From the NCBI RefSeq assembly GCF_018499505.1, contig NZ_JAHDAC010000002.1, positions 186,001 through 250,000 of the forward strand: a stretch of DNA of 64,000 bases, given 5' to 3'. The notes beneath the pieces are model-generated. The model saw only the letters and a program-made list of their open reading frames with translations. It did no database searches and was not told the origin of the DNA. Position numbers and translations under genes: made by a program. This document shows positions 1 through 7,853 of this stretch, piece by piece (within the stretch, counting starts at the first letter, position 1; each line of letters opens with the position of its first letter). The DNA is from Streptococcus parasanguinis. Lineage in GTDB: Bacteria; Bacillota; Bacilli; Lactobacillales; Streptococcaceae.

Positions 1-68
1 GTTCACTGGTAAAAATCATGTTTTCCTCCACGAAAAAAGGCAACCCTTTCTTGGGCTACCCTTTGGTT

Positions 69-230
69 TTATTTGGCTTGTCTTCCTGCCTCGTAGGCTT
101 GTTCAAGCATCTCTTTCAATGCCCAAACGCTAATGTCGTAAAAATCTAGTCTATCGCTGTTCCTTGTTTCCAAGGTTTCTGCTCCAATGCGTTCCTTTGC
201 GATGTTGGTTAAAATTTCTTCTTTGGTCAT
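69..230 (-). CDS. Small DUF6900-like phage protein
   Basis: This is a 53-residue acidic protein beginning MTKEEILTNIAKE with a C-terminal helix ending EAYEAGRQAK. It resembles the small DUF6900 family found in Firmicute phages and elements (family assignment from memory, moderate). The start at 230 is preferred over the longer reading frame to 275 because GAGGAGG lies about nine bases upstream of it. The gene is the first one downstream of the 11-bp repeat array and the extended -10 at 330-335, so it probably opens an operon that runs leftwards out of the window. Its function is unknown. Confidence 0.6.
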   Translation of the reverse strand: MTKEEILTNIAKERIGAETLETRNSDRLDFYDISVWALKEMLEQAYEAGRQAK

Positions 231-329
231 GGTGTTGACCTCCTCTTGTTTTTGTATCTGTATATTACCGTACAAACCAAGGAATAGCCAGTCATAACTG
301 GAGAATTCTTTACACTTTTCGACATCTTA

Positions 330-358
330 AGTATAGCACAGGTCTAGGTTGAAAATCA
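330..358 (-). promoter_or_regulatory. Extended -10 promoter next to 11-bp repeats
   Basis: On the minus strand TGC-TATACT (extended -10, hexamer at 330-335) follows a poor -35 hexamer (TGATTT, 353-358) at 17 bp. A weak -35 directly abutted by a repeat array suggests an activator-dependent promoter for the leftward operon beginning with the gene at 69-230. Confidence 0.5.
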
Positions 359-422
359 GTACCAAATCGGTACAACTTTGGTACAAATTTGGTACGAATT
401 CAGTACCAATTTAGTACAAACT
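357..422. repeat. Six tandem 11-bp repeats (GTAC core every 11 bp)
   Basis: GTAC occurs at 359, 370, 381, 392, 403 and 414, exactly 11 bp apart, giving six contiguous units with consensus YRGTACNAAYT. The array fills the gap between the end of the regulator gene at 430 and the promoter at 330-358. One-turn phasing would place a bound protein repeatedly on the same face of the helix. The regulator encoded at 430-936 is the obvious candidate ligand, by position only. Confidence 0.85.
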
Positions 423-429
423 GTAAAAG

Positions 430-936
430 CTAGATAGGAATATGATAATCCTCCACCCTGAGTTCAAGACTTTTAGACATCCAGTGATAACATTTCCGTA
501 TCTGTTTGAGAATCTTACGTCTGCGATAAGCAAGGGTTGAATGACTCATTTGATAAGCCTCCTCTAGCTCTGTCCAACTCTTGCCTAAGTAAATTAAATC
601 TGCAGCCAGAGGCTTTAAATCATCTGGCAACAAGTCCATGACAAGTTCAAAGTACTCAAGGTCAACTTTTAAGCAATAATAGGTATTAAGCAAACTACTC
701 AAATACTCTTGATTTTCTTGTTCTTGCTTTTCCCTGAAGCTAAGAGCAATCAGCTCACTCCGATCATAGGTCTTGGTTTTGCTCACTTTCTCTTGCTCAT
801 TTTTTTCAAAGACAAGAGATTGAATGACACTCTCCTCTGAAATGGGGCAATAGTTTAACAGTTTATTTTGGACCAAACTCAATTTGATTTTCATATCACG
901 GTAATGCTTAGCAATATATTCCACTTTATCCGTCAT
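430..936 (-). CDS. Phage sigma-70/ArpU-like transcriptional regulator
   Basis: This 168-residue protein has a charged helical N-terminal region and a C-terminal helix-turn-helix resembling sigma region 4 (about residues 115-150, WTELEEAYQMSHSTLAYRRR). Proteins of this size and layout in Gram-positive phages act as late-gene activators (ArpU/RinA-like), but the exact family is uncertain. ATG at 936 has AGGAGG upstream, and it overlaps the helicase stop as ATGA, so the two are translationally coupled. The next sequence downstream is the 66-bp array of 11-bp repeats and a weak -35 promoter, consistent with a local activator, which is inference. Confidence 0.65.
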   Translation of the reverse strand: MTDKVEYIAKHYRDMKIKLSLVQNKLLNYCPISEESVIQSLVFEKNEQEKVSKTKTYDRSELIALSFREKQEQENQEYLSSLLNTYYCLKVDLEYFELVMDLLPDDLKPLAADLIYLGKSWTELEEAYQMSHSTLAYRRRKILKQIRKCYHWMSKSLELRVEDYHIPI

Positions 937-2306
937 AGGTATCCTCCTACCTGTGCTTTCACCGCCTTAATAAGTCGCTCCTGAGCATCATCCTTATCGG
1001 CCAGAGCTTTTAAAATGTCTTCGTCAATCGTACCTTCAGTAACAATGTGTTGAATCACAACAGTTCCTGAACGCTGCCCTTGTCGCCACAAGCGAGCATT
1101 GGTCTGTTGGTAGAGTTCTAATGACCATGGTAAGCTGAACCAAACTAAGTGATGTCCACCTCTTTGAAGGTTGAGTCCATGACCACTACTGGCTGGATGA
1201 ATGAGTCCAACCGTAATCTTGCCAGCATTCCAGTCACGAATATCTGATTCCTCTTTGAGGGGTTTGAAATTGACCTTTAATTTTTCCAGTTGCTCAACAA
1301 TCCGCTCGTAGTCATGTTTAAACCAGTATGCCAATAAGAGTGGCTCACCATTAGCTGCTTCAACAATATCCTCAAGAGCATCTAACTTTTGATTATGGAT
1401 AGTCACTGCCTCCTTGTTATCAGAGTAAACTGCACCATTTGACATCTGACAGAGTTTTTGAGAAAGACTTGCAGCACTCGAAGCTGTAATGTCATCATCC
1501 TCCAAGTAAGGGAGTACCATGTCACGACTCATGGATTTATAAACCTTGGTTTCTTTGTCTGTCATTTTAACAAGGTAGCGCGTGGTGATTAACTCTGGCA
1601 TATCCAAATAGTCTAAGGCTTTCATGGAAATGGTGATATCAGAGATTTTGTCATAAATTTGTGCTTCCGCAAAATTCATAGGGATATACTCATAGACCAC
1701 ATGACCTTGACCATATCCCTCACGGAAGTAGCGATTGCGGTACTCCGTAATGAAATAGCCCAAACGCTCCCCACCATCAATGACCTTGAACTCTGCGAAT
1801 AAGTCCATCAATCCATTAGAACTTGGTGTTCCTGTTAGTCCTACGACACGTTTCATAAATGGACGCATGATCATGAATGCCTTGAATCGCTTGCTCTTCC
1901 AAGACTTGAACGAACTCAATTCATCAATCACTACCATGTCCCATTTGAAGTAGGGGTGGCATTGTTCTACCAACCACGGAAGGTTTTCTCGATTAACAAT
2001 ATAGATATCCGCATCAGTTTGAAGTGCCTCAAGCCGTTGTTTGGGTGTGCCGATAATTTTTGAATAGCGTAAGTGTTTCAACTCAGCCCATTGCTCAATC
2101 TCATCACTCCAGACTGTGCTTGCGACTCGAAGTGGGGCAATAACCAAGACCTTTGTCACCTCAAAGCGGTCGTAGATTAGCTCATCTATCGCTGAGAGGG
2201 TTGTTGCCGTTTTCCCCATCCCCATGTCTAGGATGACTGCTGCATTTGGATGGTCAATGATGAAGTCTTTGGCGACTTCTTGATATTCATGTAGACTCAA
2301 TTGCAT
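933..2306 (-). CDS. Phage SNF2-family DNA helicase/translocase
   Basis: The 457-residue protein is a superfamily 2 helicase of the short phage SNF2 type. Visible motifs are Walker A DMGMGKT (residues 27-33), Walker B/DExx VIDEL (126-130), motif III TGTPSSN (158-164) and motif VI RLWRQGQR (about 405-412). The start MQLSLHEYQ gives the usual family length. It lies between a VRR-NUC nuclease, which it overlaps by 20 bases, and the sigma-like regulator, which it overlaps by 4. This VRR-NUC/SNF2 pair is a standard phage replication cassette and probably acts on replication or recombination intermediates. Confidence 0.9.
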   Translation of the reverse strand: MQLSLHEYQEVAKDFIIDHPNAAVILDMGMGKTATTLSAIDELIYDRFEVTKVLVIAPLRVASTVWSDEIEQWAELKHLRYSKIIGTPKQRLEALQTDADIYIVNRENLPWLVEQCHPYFKWDMVVIDELSSFKSWKSKRFKAFMIMRPFMKRVVGLTGTPSSNGLMDLFAEFKVIDGGERLGYFITEYRNRYFREGYGQGHVVYEYIPMNFAEAQIYDKISDITISMKALDYLDMPELITTRYLVKMTDKETKVYKSMSRDMVLPYLEDDDITASSAASLSQKLCQMSNGAVYSDNKEAVTIHNQKLDALEDIVEAANGEPLLLAYWFKHDYERIVEQLEKLKVNFKPLKEESDIRDWNAGKITVGLIHPASSGHGLNLQRGGHHLVWFSLPWSLELYQQTNARLWRQGQRSGTVVIQHIVTEGTIDEDILKALADKDDAQERLIKAVKAQVGGYL

Positions 2307-2568
2307 CTAACATTCCTCCAATCTGTTCTAACCCATCGAGAACATAGACGGTGAAGCCTAACCTCTTGAGTAGCTTATGCCTTGATATCTGTAAGGCTCG
2401 TGGTTTACCTTTAGGTCGCTTCACTTCCACCATGCCAAACTTCCCATCAGGGAGAAAGACGAGCCTATCTGGCACACCAGCAAAACTTGGTGACACCCAC
2501 TTAGGACAAATCCCACCACGTTTTTTGACTTGGTTCACCAAGTCCTGTTCTATTGTTTTTTCTAGCAT
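2287..2568 (-). CDS. VRR-NUC domain nuclease
   Basis: The 93-residue protein matches the small stand-alone VRR-NUC (virus-type replication-repair nuclease) family. It shows the PD-(D/E)XK-like core GGICPKWVSPSFAGVPDRL, followed by GMVEVKRPKGKPRALQ (E and K of the active site) and a C-terminal helix. These enzymes cut branched DNA and in phages sit beside an SNF2 helicase, as here. ATG at 2568 has an AGAGG ribosome binding site. The 3' end overlaps the helicase start by 20 bases. Confidence 0.88.
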   Translation of the reverse strand: MLEKTIEQDLVNQVKKRGGICPKWVSPSFAGVPDRLVFLPDGKFGMVEVKRPKGKPRALQISRHKLLKRLGFTVYVLDGLEQIGGMLDAIEST

Positions 2569-2591
2569 TCTTTTACCTCTTCAAAAATAGT

Positions 2592-2694
2592 GTGTAGGTC
2601 TAAGGCACTCATTTCCTAAACTTTCCCTATAGGCTTTTTTATATAGAATTTTTTACTATAGAGACTTTTAGAAAAGACCATAATAGACCTACAC
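2592..2694. repeat. Inverted repeat with 11-bp arms
   Basis: GTGTAGGTCTA at 2592-2602 is exactly complementary to TAGACCTACAC at 2684-2694. The intervening 81 bp are AT-rich. The pair lies in the 284-bp gap between the primase and VRR-NUC genes; no ORF with a ribosome binding site was seen in that gap. Confidence 0.6.
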
Positions 2695-2706
2695 TAAATC
2701 TAAAAA

Positions 2707-2786
2707 TGCTGGTCATGTTGCTTAATACAAACATCTTTTTAGTCATGAATACATAAAACTTTGATAATAGACTCCAATGACCAGCA
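2707..2786. repeat. Inverted repeat with 10-bp arms
   Basis: TGCTGGTCAT at 2707-2716 is exactly complementary to ATGACCAGCA at 2777-2786. It lies next to the 2592-2694 pair in the same gap, so the gap holds two consecutive long-armed dyads. It may be an RNA structure in the primase-to-nuclease transcript or a protein binding region. Confidence 0.55.
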
Positions 2787-2852
2787 CTAACCTTTTTTCA
2801 CTCTCCCTTTGATGTGTAAGTCGAGTTCTTTTAATGTCAGTCAATTTTTGAC

Positions 2853-5135
2853 TCAATCTAAGAAGTCATTGTCATCATCAGTCAGTTTCAGACCAAGAAT
2901 CAGATTTCCTTTACTGGTTCGCTTGCGAGTGTATCCTGCTTGCGTAAGGGCTGCGTAGAAATCTGTCGTGCTACGGGTGTACTCCATATTTTTAAGACAA
3001 TAAGCCCGATATTGTGAATAGAGTTCCCCAGACTTCTCTGTGTAACTATCGTCAATTTCACAGCAATCATTTAAAAAATGACCCAACCAATCGTTAGCTT
3101 CACGATAGGCTTTGACAGACTTCGATACTGCCGATGGAACTGTCGTTTTAAAATTAACTTGAATGGCTTTATCCGCACCTTCAATAATCCACGACAAAAT
3201 AGCTGGAGCTGCATTATCGTACAAGTAATCCGCAAAGTTTTTGATGTCTGACCTTGCAGTGATTTTGGCATTAAAAGGTACAACAACCAACCGACGCCAA
3301 GTGCCATCATCATTTGCCCCAACTTTTGGGAGATGATTGGTGTATAGCACTAATGTGTGAGAAGGAACAAAATGGAACGGGTCCTTATACTTCTTTTCCG
3401 CTTGAATTTCATCAGTTGATGTAATTTGTTTAACAACGGCAGTATTAAGTCGCATACCTTCAGCCATCTCAGAAGCAATAACTAGTCGCTTCCCTTTTAG
3501 CTCCGCAAGCTCAGGGCTTACGTTTCGTCGATTGGACATGGTAAGCGCATCCGCAGATAACTTTCCTGAGTAGCTTCCAAGTACACGAGCGATAGTATTC
3601 CAGAAGGTAGACTTGCCATTCGCACCACCACCGTAAGCAATAATCATATGTTCTTGATAAACTTTACCAATGGCTACCATCCCAATAATCTGTTGGACAT
3701 AATCAATTAACTCTTGATCCCCACAGAAGAAAGTTTCCAGTGTTTCCTGCCATAAGCCTTGACCTTTATCACTAGGAGATATTGAAGTCATTTTGGTGAT
3801 ATAGTCTTGAGGATTATGAGATTGTTGACCATTTAGTCCTTTTCGCAAATCAAAGGTGGATTCAGGAGTATTCAACAACATGTCATCACTATCTAATTCA
3901 GATAATTCAACAGTAAGCATTGGCTTGGCGGTATTGTAGACCGCCATTAAATTTTTATAATCACGGTGTTTCATGACAAATTTGTGAAACTCTTTAGCAG
4001 CAAGATAGGCTTTGAAATACTTCAATTGAAGAGATGTCTGAATAGACTTTTCAAGACGTTTGCCTCCAGCCTTCACAAGCAATTCATCGATGCCAGTTAA
4101 CACAAGACTCTTTTCTGTTGTCACCAAGGTCTTTTCCGCCTCAGCTAGTTGTTCATCAGTAAAACTGACTACTGCTCCTAGAGCCAACTGCTTATTCTCT
4201 CGCCAGTGCGATCCATCATAATAGAGATAATCAGTCGCATTGGTATAAGCTAATTTGTCACAATACTCACGAGCCAATACTCCTGCTTCACCGACATCGG
4301 AATAGTCATCTGGTTTCAGTGTTTCTCGATTAAACTGTTCTGGCGAAACATAACCTTCAGAACTTTTAATGGTTTTATTGTAAAAACGTACTGCACTGCC
4401 CCAGATGGTATCTAACTCCGCTTTATCCAACGGTGGTTCACACTTTTCAGCTTGTTCATCAAATCCTGCTCTAGCTTCTTGAGTAACACCGAGTCGTTTA
4501 AGAATTTTAGCTGCAAACACGGACATGGTGTTATTGCGACTACCTTGGGTAATCGACCCAGTCGGTGGTTTGTAGAAGTCTGCATCAAAGTCCTCTTCTT
4601 CATCAACAGAACCATTAGATAAGATGTCATCAATGGTTAGCCATGAATCATGCCAAACAACTTCTGCTTGCGGATTCCCAAAGAAGAACCGTGCTGCGTC
4701 CTTGGCATTATCATCAAAGAAACCATATCGGTTGACCAGTTCCTCCTTGAGTGCTACATAGATTTGAGAATCAGTGATTGATTCAATAGGAAAATAGATG
4801 TGAAATTTTGGACGTGGTGCCTTTGTTCCTTTAATAAGCATATGATTACGACTAGTTGCCAAGGCAAACTGGTAATCATCAAAAAGTTCTTCCAGCATCT
4901 CTGCCGTAACCCACTCATCTGGATTTTCTGTGTGGTCATTATCAATATCCATGACCACAACATCCGATTGAAGAAAGTTTGTGGTGGAGCGCGTGTTGTT
5001 TTGATAGCTCGCAGCTACATGGTCAAACTGGACTGCTTGGATTAAAGTCTGTTTATCAGTCACAATGACTTGATTTGGGTAGGCAGTGGTTGTCTGATTT
5101 CCAGCCTGTCCAGAGGTAAATAATGTTAATTGCAT
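2853..5135 (-). CDS. Phage/plasmid primase-helicase, P4 family
   Basis: The 760-residue protein combines an N-terminal primase-polymerase-like region (DVVVMDIDND near residue 65, AEP-type acidic pair) with a D5/P4 alpha-type superfamily 3 helicase. The helicase has Walker A GGGANGKST near residues 501-510, Walker B LVIASEM, and the sensor region TLVLYTNHLPK followed by WRRL. It should prime and unwind DNA at the element origin. It is transcribed away from the iteron region at 5183-5460, whose arrangement recalls P4, where the alpha protein binds iterons. A good Shine-Dalgarno (GGAGG) precedes ATG 5135. Confidence 0.93.
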   Translation of the reverse strand: MQLTLFTSGQAGNQTTTAYPNQVIVTDKQTLIQAVQFDHVAASYQNNTRSTTNFLQSDVVVMDIDNDHTENPDEWVTAEMLEELFDDYQFALATSRNHMLIKGTKAPRPKFHIYFPIESITDSQIYVALKEELVNRYGFFDDNAKDAARFFFGNPQAEVVWHDSWLTIDDILSNGSVDEEEDFDADFYKPPTGSITQGSRNNTMSVFAAKILKRLGVTQEARAGFDEQAEKCEPPLDKAELDTIWGSAVRFYNKTIKSSEGYVSPEQFNRETLKPDDYSDVGEAGVLAREYCDKLAYTNATDYLYYDGSHWRENKQLALGAVVSFTDEQLAEAEKTLVTTEKSLVLTGIDELLVKAGGKRLEKSIQTSLQLKYFKAYLAAKEFHKFVMKHRDYKNLMAVYNTAKPMLTVELSELDSDDMLLNTPESTFDLRKGLNGQQSHNPQDYITKMTSISPSDKGQGLWQETLETFFCGDQELIDYVQQIIGMVAIGKVYQEHMIIAYGGGANGKSTFWNTIARVLGSYSGKLSADALTMSNRRNVSPELAELKGKRLVIASEMAEGMRLNTAVVKQITSTDEIQAEKKYKDPFHFVPSHTLVLYTNHLPKVGANDDGTWRRLVVVPFNAKITARSDIKNFADYLYDNAAPAILSWIIEGADKAIQVNFKTTVPSAVSKSVKAYREANDWLGHFLNDCCEIDDSYTEKSGELYSQYRAYCLKNMEYTRSTTDFYAALTQAGYTRKRTSKGNLILGLKLTDDDNDFLD

Positions 5136-5232
5136 TTGATTCCTCCATTTTTAGTAATGAGTTGAGAGTTTTCCCCTCCTACCTTACTAAGTAGAGTTGG
5201 TGACAGATTTTCCGCTCAAATCGAAAATTTTT

Positions 5233-5279
5233 TCAAAAAAAAATAATCTTCCTTTATATACCTAGGAAGATTGTTTTTT
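5233..5279. terminator. Bidirectional terminator-like hairpin
   Basis: AATCTTCCT (5245-5253) pairs with AGGAAGATT (5264-5272), with an A-run on the left and a T-run on the right, so it can terminate transcription on either strand. It sits between iteron 1 and iteron 2 and would insulate the divergent transcripts. Confidence 0.6.
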
Positions 5280-5421
5280 GATTTAGGCGATAAGTTGTTC
5301 TGAATAAAATTTTTTTGTCCAAAAGGCGGAAAAATTATCCTCACGGTTACTTAGTAAGGTGTAAGGGATAAAAAAACCGCTGAAATAAAAAATGATAAAA
5401 AACTTTCTTGAAAAGCGGAAA

Positions 5422-5460
5422 AACCTCTCTCTATCTTACTTAGTAAGATAGAGAGAGGTT
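5422..5460. repeat. 39-bp perfect palindrome
   Basis: Two 19-bp arms (starting AACCTCTCTC and ending GAGAGAGGTT) flank a single central base at 5441. The palindrome includes the TACTTAGTAAG part of the third iteron and ends 29 bases before the ATG at 5490. Confidence 0.85.
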
Positions 5461-5489
5461 CTCTTAGAAAAATAGAGGAGGTCACAGAA

Positions 5490-5627
5490 ATGACTGACAA
5501 ACCAACAACTGTCACCCATGACGAAGAATTGGCTGATACCTTAATCGCCATCAGCGTCATCTCAAAGCGACTCGCTACTAAAATCAAGGAGGATGACAAC
5601 CATGAGTCAAATGAAAAAAATTGCTAG
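5490..5627 (+). CDS. Small acidic phage protein, unknown function
   Basis: This 45-codon ORF (MTDKPTTVTHDEELADTL start, NEKNC end) has an excellent ribosome binding site (GAGGAGG) and is the first gene of the rightward replication operon. It overlaps the next gene by 26 bases, in another frame, and that gene's AAGGAGG lies inside it. No family is recognised. The compact overlap and strong signal argue that it is translated. Confidence 0.55.
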   Translation: MTDKPTTVTHDEELADTLIAISVISKRLATKIKEDDNHESNEKNC

Positions 5628-5931
5628 TCTGCTTTCAGAGTTAGAACAGAACAACCGCAACATTCTGGAAATCACAGAACGTAATCAAGCCATCCGTTTT
5701 GAAATTCAAGACCTGCTTAGTCCGAAAGAAACTAAGGTAGAAGATAAACAACCTGCTCCTACCTTTACTAAGGAAGATGTTCGTAAGGTCTTAGCCACTA
5801 AAGCAAAAGACGGCTTTAAAAATGAAGTCAAAGCCCTTCTGAAAGCCTACGGTGCGGAATCCCTATCTACCTTAGATGAGAAACACTACGGTGCTGTTAT
5901 GGAAGAGGCTGGAGGTATTGGTCATGGCTAG
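5602..5931 (+). CDS. Phage replication-module protein, unknown (often labelled Rrp5-like)
   Basis: The 109-residue protein has an N-terminal coiled coil (MSQMKKIASLLSELEQNN), a charged linker and a C-terminal helical domain (EDVRKVLATKAKDGFKNEV to YGAVMEEAGGIG). Similar proteins occur directly upstream of DUF2800 genes in streptococcal and lactobacillar phages and are often mislabelled rRNA biogenesis protein; they have no assigned role. ATG 5602 is chosen over 5593 because AAGGAGG at 5586-5592 gives correct spacing. The end overlaps the DUF2800 start by 8 bases. Confidence 0.75.
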   Translation: MSQMKKIASLLSELEQNNRNILEITERNQAIRFEIQDLLSPKETKVEDKQPAPTFTKEDVRKVLATKAKDGFKNEVKALLKAYGAESLSTLDEKHYGAVMEEAGGIGHG

Positions 5932-7045
5932 CCACGCTCTACTCTCTGCATCTTCTGCCAGTAGGTGGATAGCTTGTCCACCCAGTGTGCGACTAACAGA
6001 AGACATCCCTAATCAGACAAGTACCTTTGCTAAAGAAGGAACGGATGCTCACGAGCTATGTGCCTATCTTGTAGAGAAAGCACTTGGCAGAAAGGTGTGC
6101 GACCCAACTGCTAGTTTGGAATACTACTCAGAGGAAATGCAGGAATATGCCGAAGAATATAGCGACTATGTCTTAGGTCAGATTGAAATCGCCAAATCAC
6201 GCTCACCAGACCCACTTATTCTCATTGAGCAACGGCTCAACTTTGCCAGATGGGTGCCTGACGGCTTCGGGACAGGAGACTGTGTGATTGTCGCAGATGG
6301 ACTTCTTCAAGTCATTGATTACAAGCACGGTTTAGGTGTTCTTGTCTCGGCTGAACATAATGCACAGATGATGTGCTACGCTTTGGGAGCTTTAGATATG
6401 TTTGAGGAACTCTATGAGATTGAGTCAACCACCATGACAATCTTCCAACCAAGACGTGGCAACATCTCTACTTTTGAAATGACTAAAGATGAGCTCCTAG
6501 ATTGGGCTGAGAAGGTACTAGCTCCAAAAGCACAACTCGCCTATGAAGGGCAGGGAGAAATGCAGTCTGGCAAACACTGTCAATTCTGCAAACTCAAAGC
6601 AGTCTGCCGTAAGCGAGCAGAGGACAATCTAGCTCTCGCTAGAATGGAATTCGCAGATCCCAGCACTTTAGACGCTCAAGACATCGCAGAGATTCTGCCT
6701 AAGATTGACCAACTCACTAGCTGGGCCAATGATGTCAAAGCCTATGCTTTTGAAGAGGCAACTGCTGGGCGCATTATACCGGGATATAAACTGGTTGAAG
6801 GTCGTTCTACTCGTAAGTTCACTGATGAAAGTAAGGTCGCTCAAGCTGTCCTTGACATCGGACTTGACCCTTACGAGAAGAAACTTTTAACAATCACTGC
6901 CATGACTAAACTGCTTGGTAAGAAACAATTCAATGACCTGCTTGGTGGTCTTATCTTCAAACCAAGCGGTAAACCACAACTCGTTCCACTTGACGACAGT
7001 CGTCAAGAAATGAACCTAGCTACAAATGATTTTAAAGAGGAATAA
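5924..7045 (+). CDS. DUF2800 family phage nuclease (PD-(D/E)XK, Cas4/AddB-like)
   Basis: This 373-residue protein begins MASHALLSASSASRWIACPP, the hallmark DUF2800 start. It has the nuclease core near residues 100-160 (IEQRLNF, GTGDCVIVADGLLQVIDYKHG with D and E/K active-site positions) and a cysteine cluster CQFCKLKAVC at about 218-228 that fits a [4Fe-4S] site as in Cas4/AddB. It probably processes DNA ends during phage replication or recombination. The start at 5924 is preceded by GGAGG; the longer frame from 5876 lacks one. The DUF2815 gene follows after 4 bases. Confidence 0.9.
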   Translation: MASHALLSASSASRWIACPPSVRLTEDIPNQTSTFAKEGTDAHELCAYLVEKALGRKVCDPTASLEYYSEEMQEYAEEYSDYVLGQIEIAKSRSPDPLILIEQRLNFARWVPDGFGTGDCVIVADGLLQVIDYKHGLGVLVSAEHNAQMMCYALGALDMFEELYEIESTTMTIFQPRRGNISTFEMTKDELLDWAEKVLAPKAQLAYEGQGEMQSGKHCQFCKLKAVCRKRAEDNLALARMEFADPSTLDAQDIAEILPKIDQLTSWANDVKAYAFEEATAGRIIPGYKLVEGRSTRKFTDESKVAQAVLDIGLDPYEKKLLTITAMTKLLGKKQFNDLLGGLIFKPSGKPQLVPLDDSRQEMNLATNDFKEE

Positions 7046-7049
7046 ACTT

Positions 7050-7613
7050 ATGACAACAAATGCACTAACTACAAAAGTAATCACTGGTCCAAACACACGC
7101 TTCAGCTACTTGAATGCCAACGAACCGAAATCAATCAATGGTGGTACGCCTAAGTATAGTGTGTCACTTATTATTCCAAAAGATGATACAGCTACTATTG
7201 ATAAAATCCACGCAGCTATTGAACTTGCCTATAAAGAGGGGGAATCTAAACTCAAAGGCAATGGGAAGACTGTTCCAGCTCTCTCTGTGATTAAGACACC
7301 ACTCCGTGATGGTGACTTAGAGCGTCCAGATGATGCGGCATATCAAAATGCCTACTTCGTGAATGCCAACTCCCCACATAAACCGGGTGTAGTCGATGCC
7401 AATCGCCAAGAAATTATTGATACCGCAGAACTCTACTCTGGTATCTATGGTCGCGCATCCATCTCTTTCTACGCCTTCAACTCCAATGGTAATAAGGGGA
7501 TTGCTTGTGGGTTGAACAACCTTCAAAAGTTGCGTGACGGTGAGCCACTCGGTGGACGTACTCGTGCTGAGGATGACTTTGTGACTGAAGATGATGATGA
7601 TTTTTTGAACTAA
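7050..7613 (+). CDS. DUF2815 phage protein, probable ssDNA-binding
   Basis: The 187-residue protein matches DUF2815, with YSVSLIIPKDD, an oligonucleotide-binding-like beta-rich body and an acidic tail (EDDFVTEDDDDFLN) like that of single-stranded DNA-binding proteins. The family sits between DUF2800 and phage DNA polymerase genes, as here, and is believed to bind ssDNA during replication. ATG 7050 follows AAAGAGG; the ATG at 7026 has no such signal. A strong hairpin follows the stop. Confidence 0.88.
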   Translation: MTTNALTTKVITGPNTRFSYLNANEPKSINGGTPKYSVSLIIPKDDTATIDKIHAAIELAYKEGESKLKGNGKTVPALSVIKTPLRDGDLERPDDAAYQNAYFVNANSPHKPGVVDANRQEIIDTAELYSGIYGRASISFYAFNSNGNKGIACGLNNLQKLRDGEPLGGRTRAEDDFVTEDDDDFLN

Positions 7614-7621
7614 TTTAGCTT

Positions 7622-7649
7622 AGTGGGTGGGACTCACTTCCCACCCACT
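7622..7649 (+). terminator. Strong hairpin after DUF2815
   Basis: AGTGGGTGGGA pairs perfectly with TCCCACCCACT (7639-7649) around a six-base loop. The following T-tract is short and interrupted, so it may be a partial terminator or processing site setting DUF2815 above the polymerase. Confidence 0.5.
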
Positions 7650-7673
7650 ATTTCATTTTAAAAGAGGTAAACA

Positions 7674-7838
7674 ATGACAACAATAAATAACTTGATAAAT
7701 TTGATCTCTGAAGCAACTGTTGCGACTATCCTATTTTCTATCTGGGCCTACGCTTGGATTACCTTAGTTAAATGGTTTTTGGATATTTCTAAAATGGTAC
7801 TACATCACTTATTTCCAAATGTGAAATGCTTTAAATAA
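7674..7838 (+). CDS. Small single-span membrane protein
   Basis: A 54-residue ORF with AAGAGGT upstream of ATG 7674. It contains one hydrophobic segment (about residues 15-35, ATVATILFSIWAYAWITLV) and a short basic end. It lies between DUF2815 and the polymerase. No family is recognised; small membrane proteins in phage early regions are sometimes anti-host factors, but nothing here proves that. Confidence 0.55.
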   Translation: MTTINNLINLISEATVATILFSIWAYAWITLVKWFLDISKMVLHHLFPNVKCFK

Positions 7839-7853
7839 GGGGAGGAAAAAAGA

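Larger units (their letters stand above)
5183..5460. other. Divergent control region with three 33-bp iterons (candidate origin/operator)
   Basis: Three sites share GCGGAAAA, then 14 variable bases, then TACTTAGTAAG, with identical spacing: 5183-5215 (minus strand), 5326-5358 (plus) and 5415-5447 (plus). They lie between the divergently transcribed primase gene and the plus-strand replication genes. Iterons beside a P4-type primase suggest the replication origin; an operator for a regulator of both operons is the alternative. Sequence and spacing are seen directly, the role is inferred. Confidence 0.7.

Noticed and set aside
357..422. Reading the 11-bp array as a CRISPR
   Set aside because: Units are contiguous with no spacers, and no cas genes are present.
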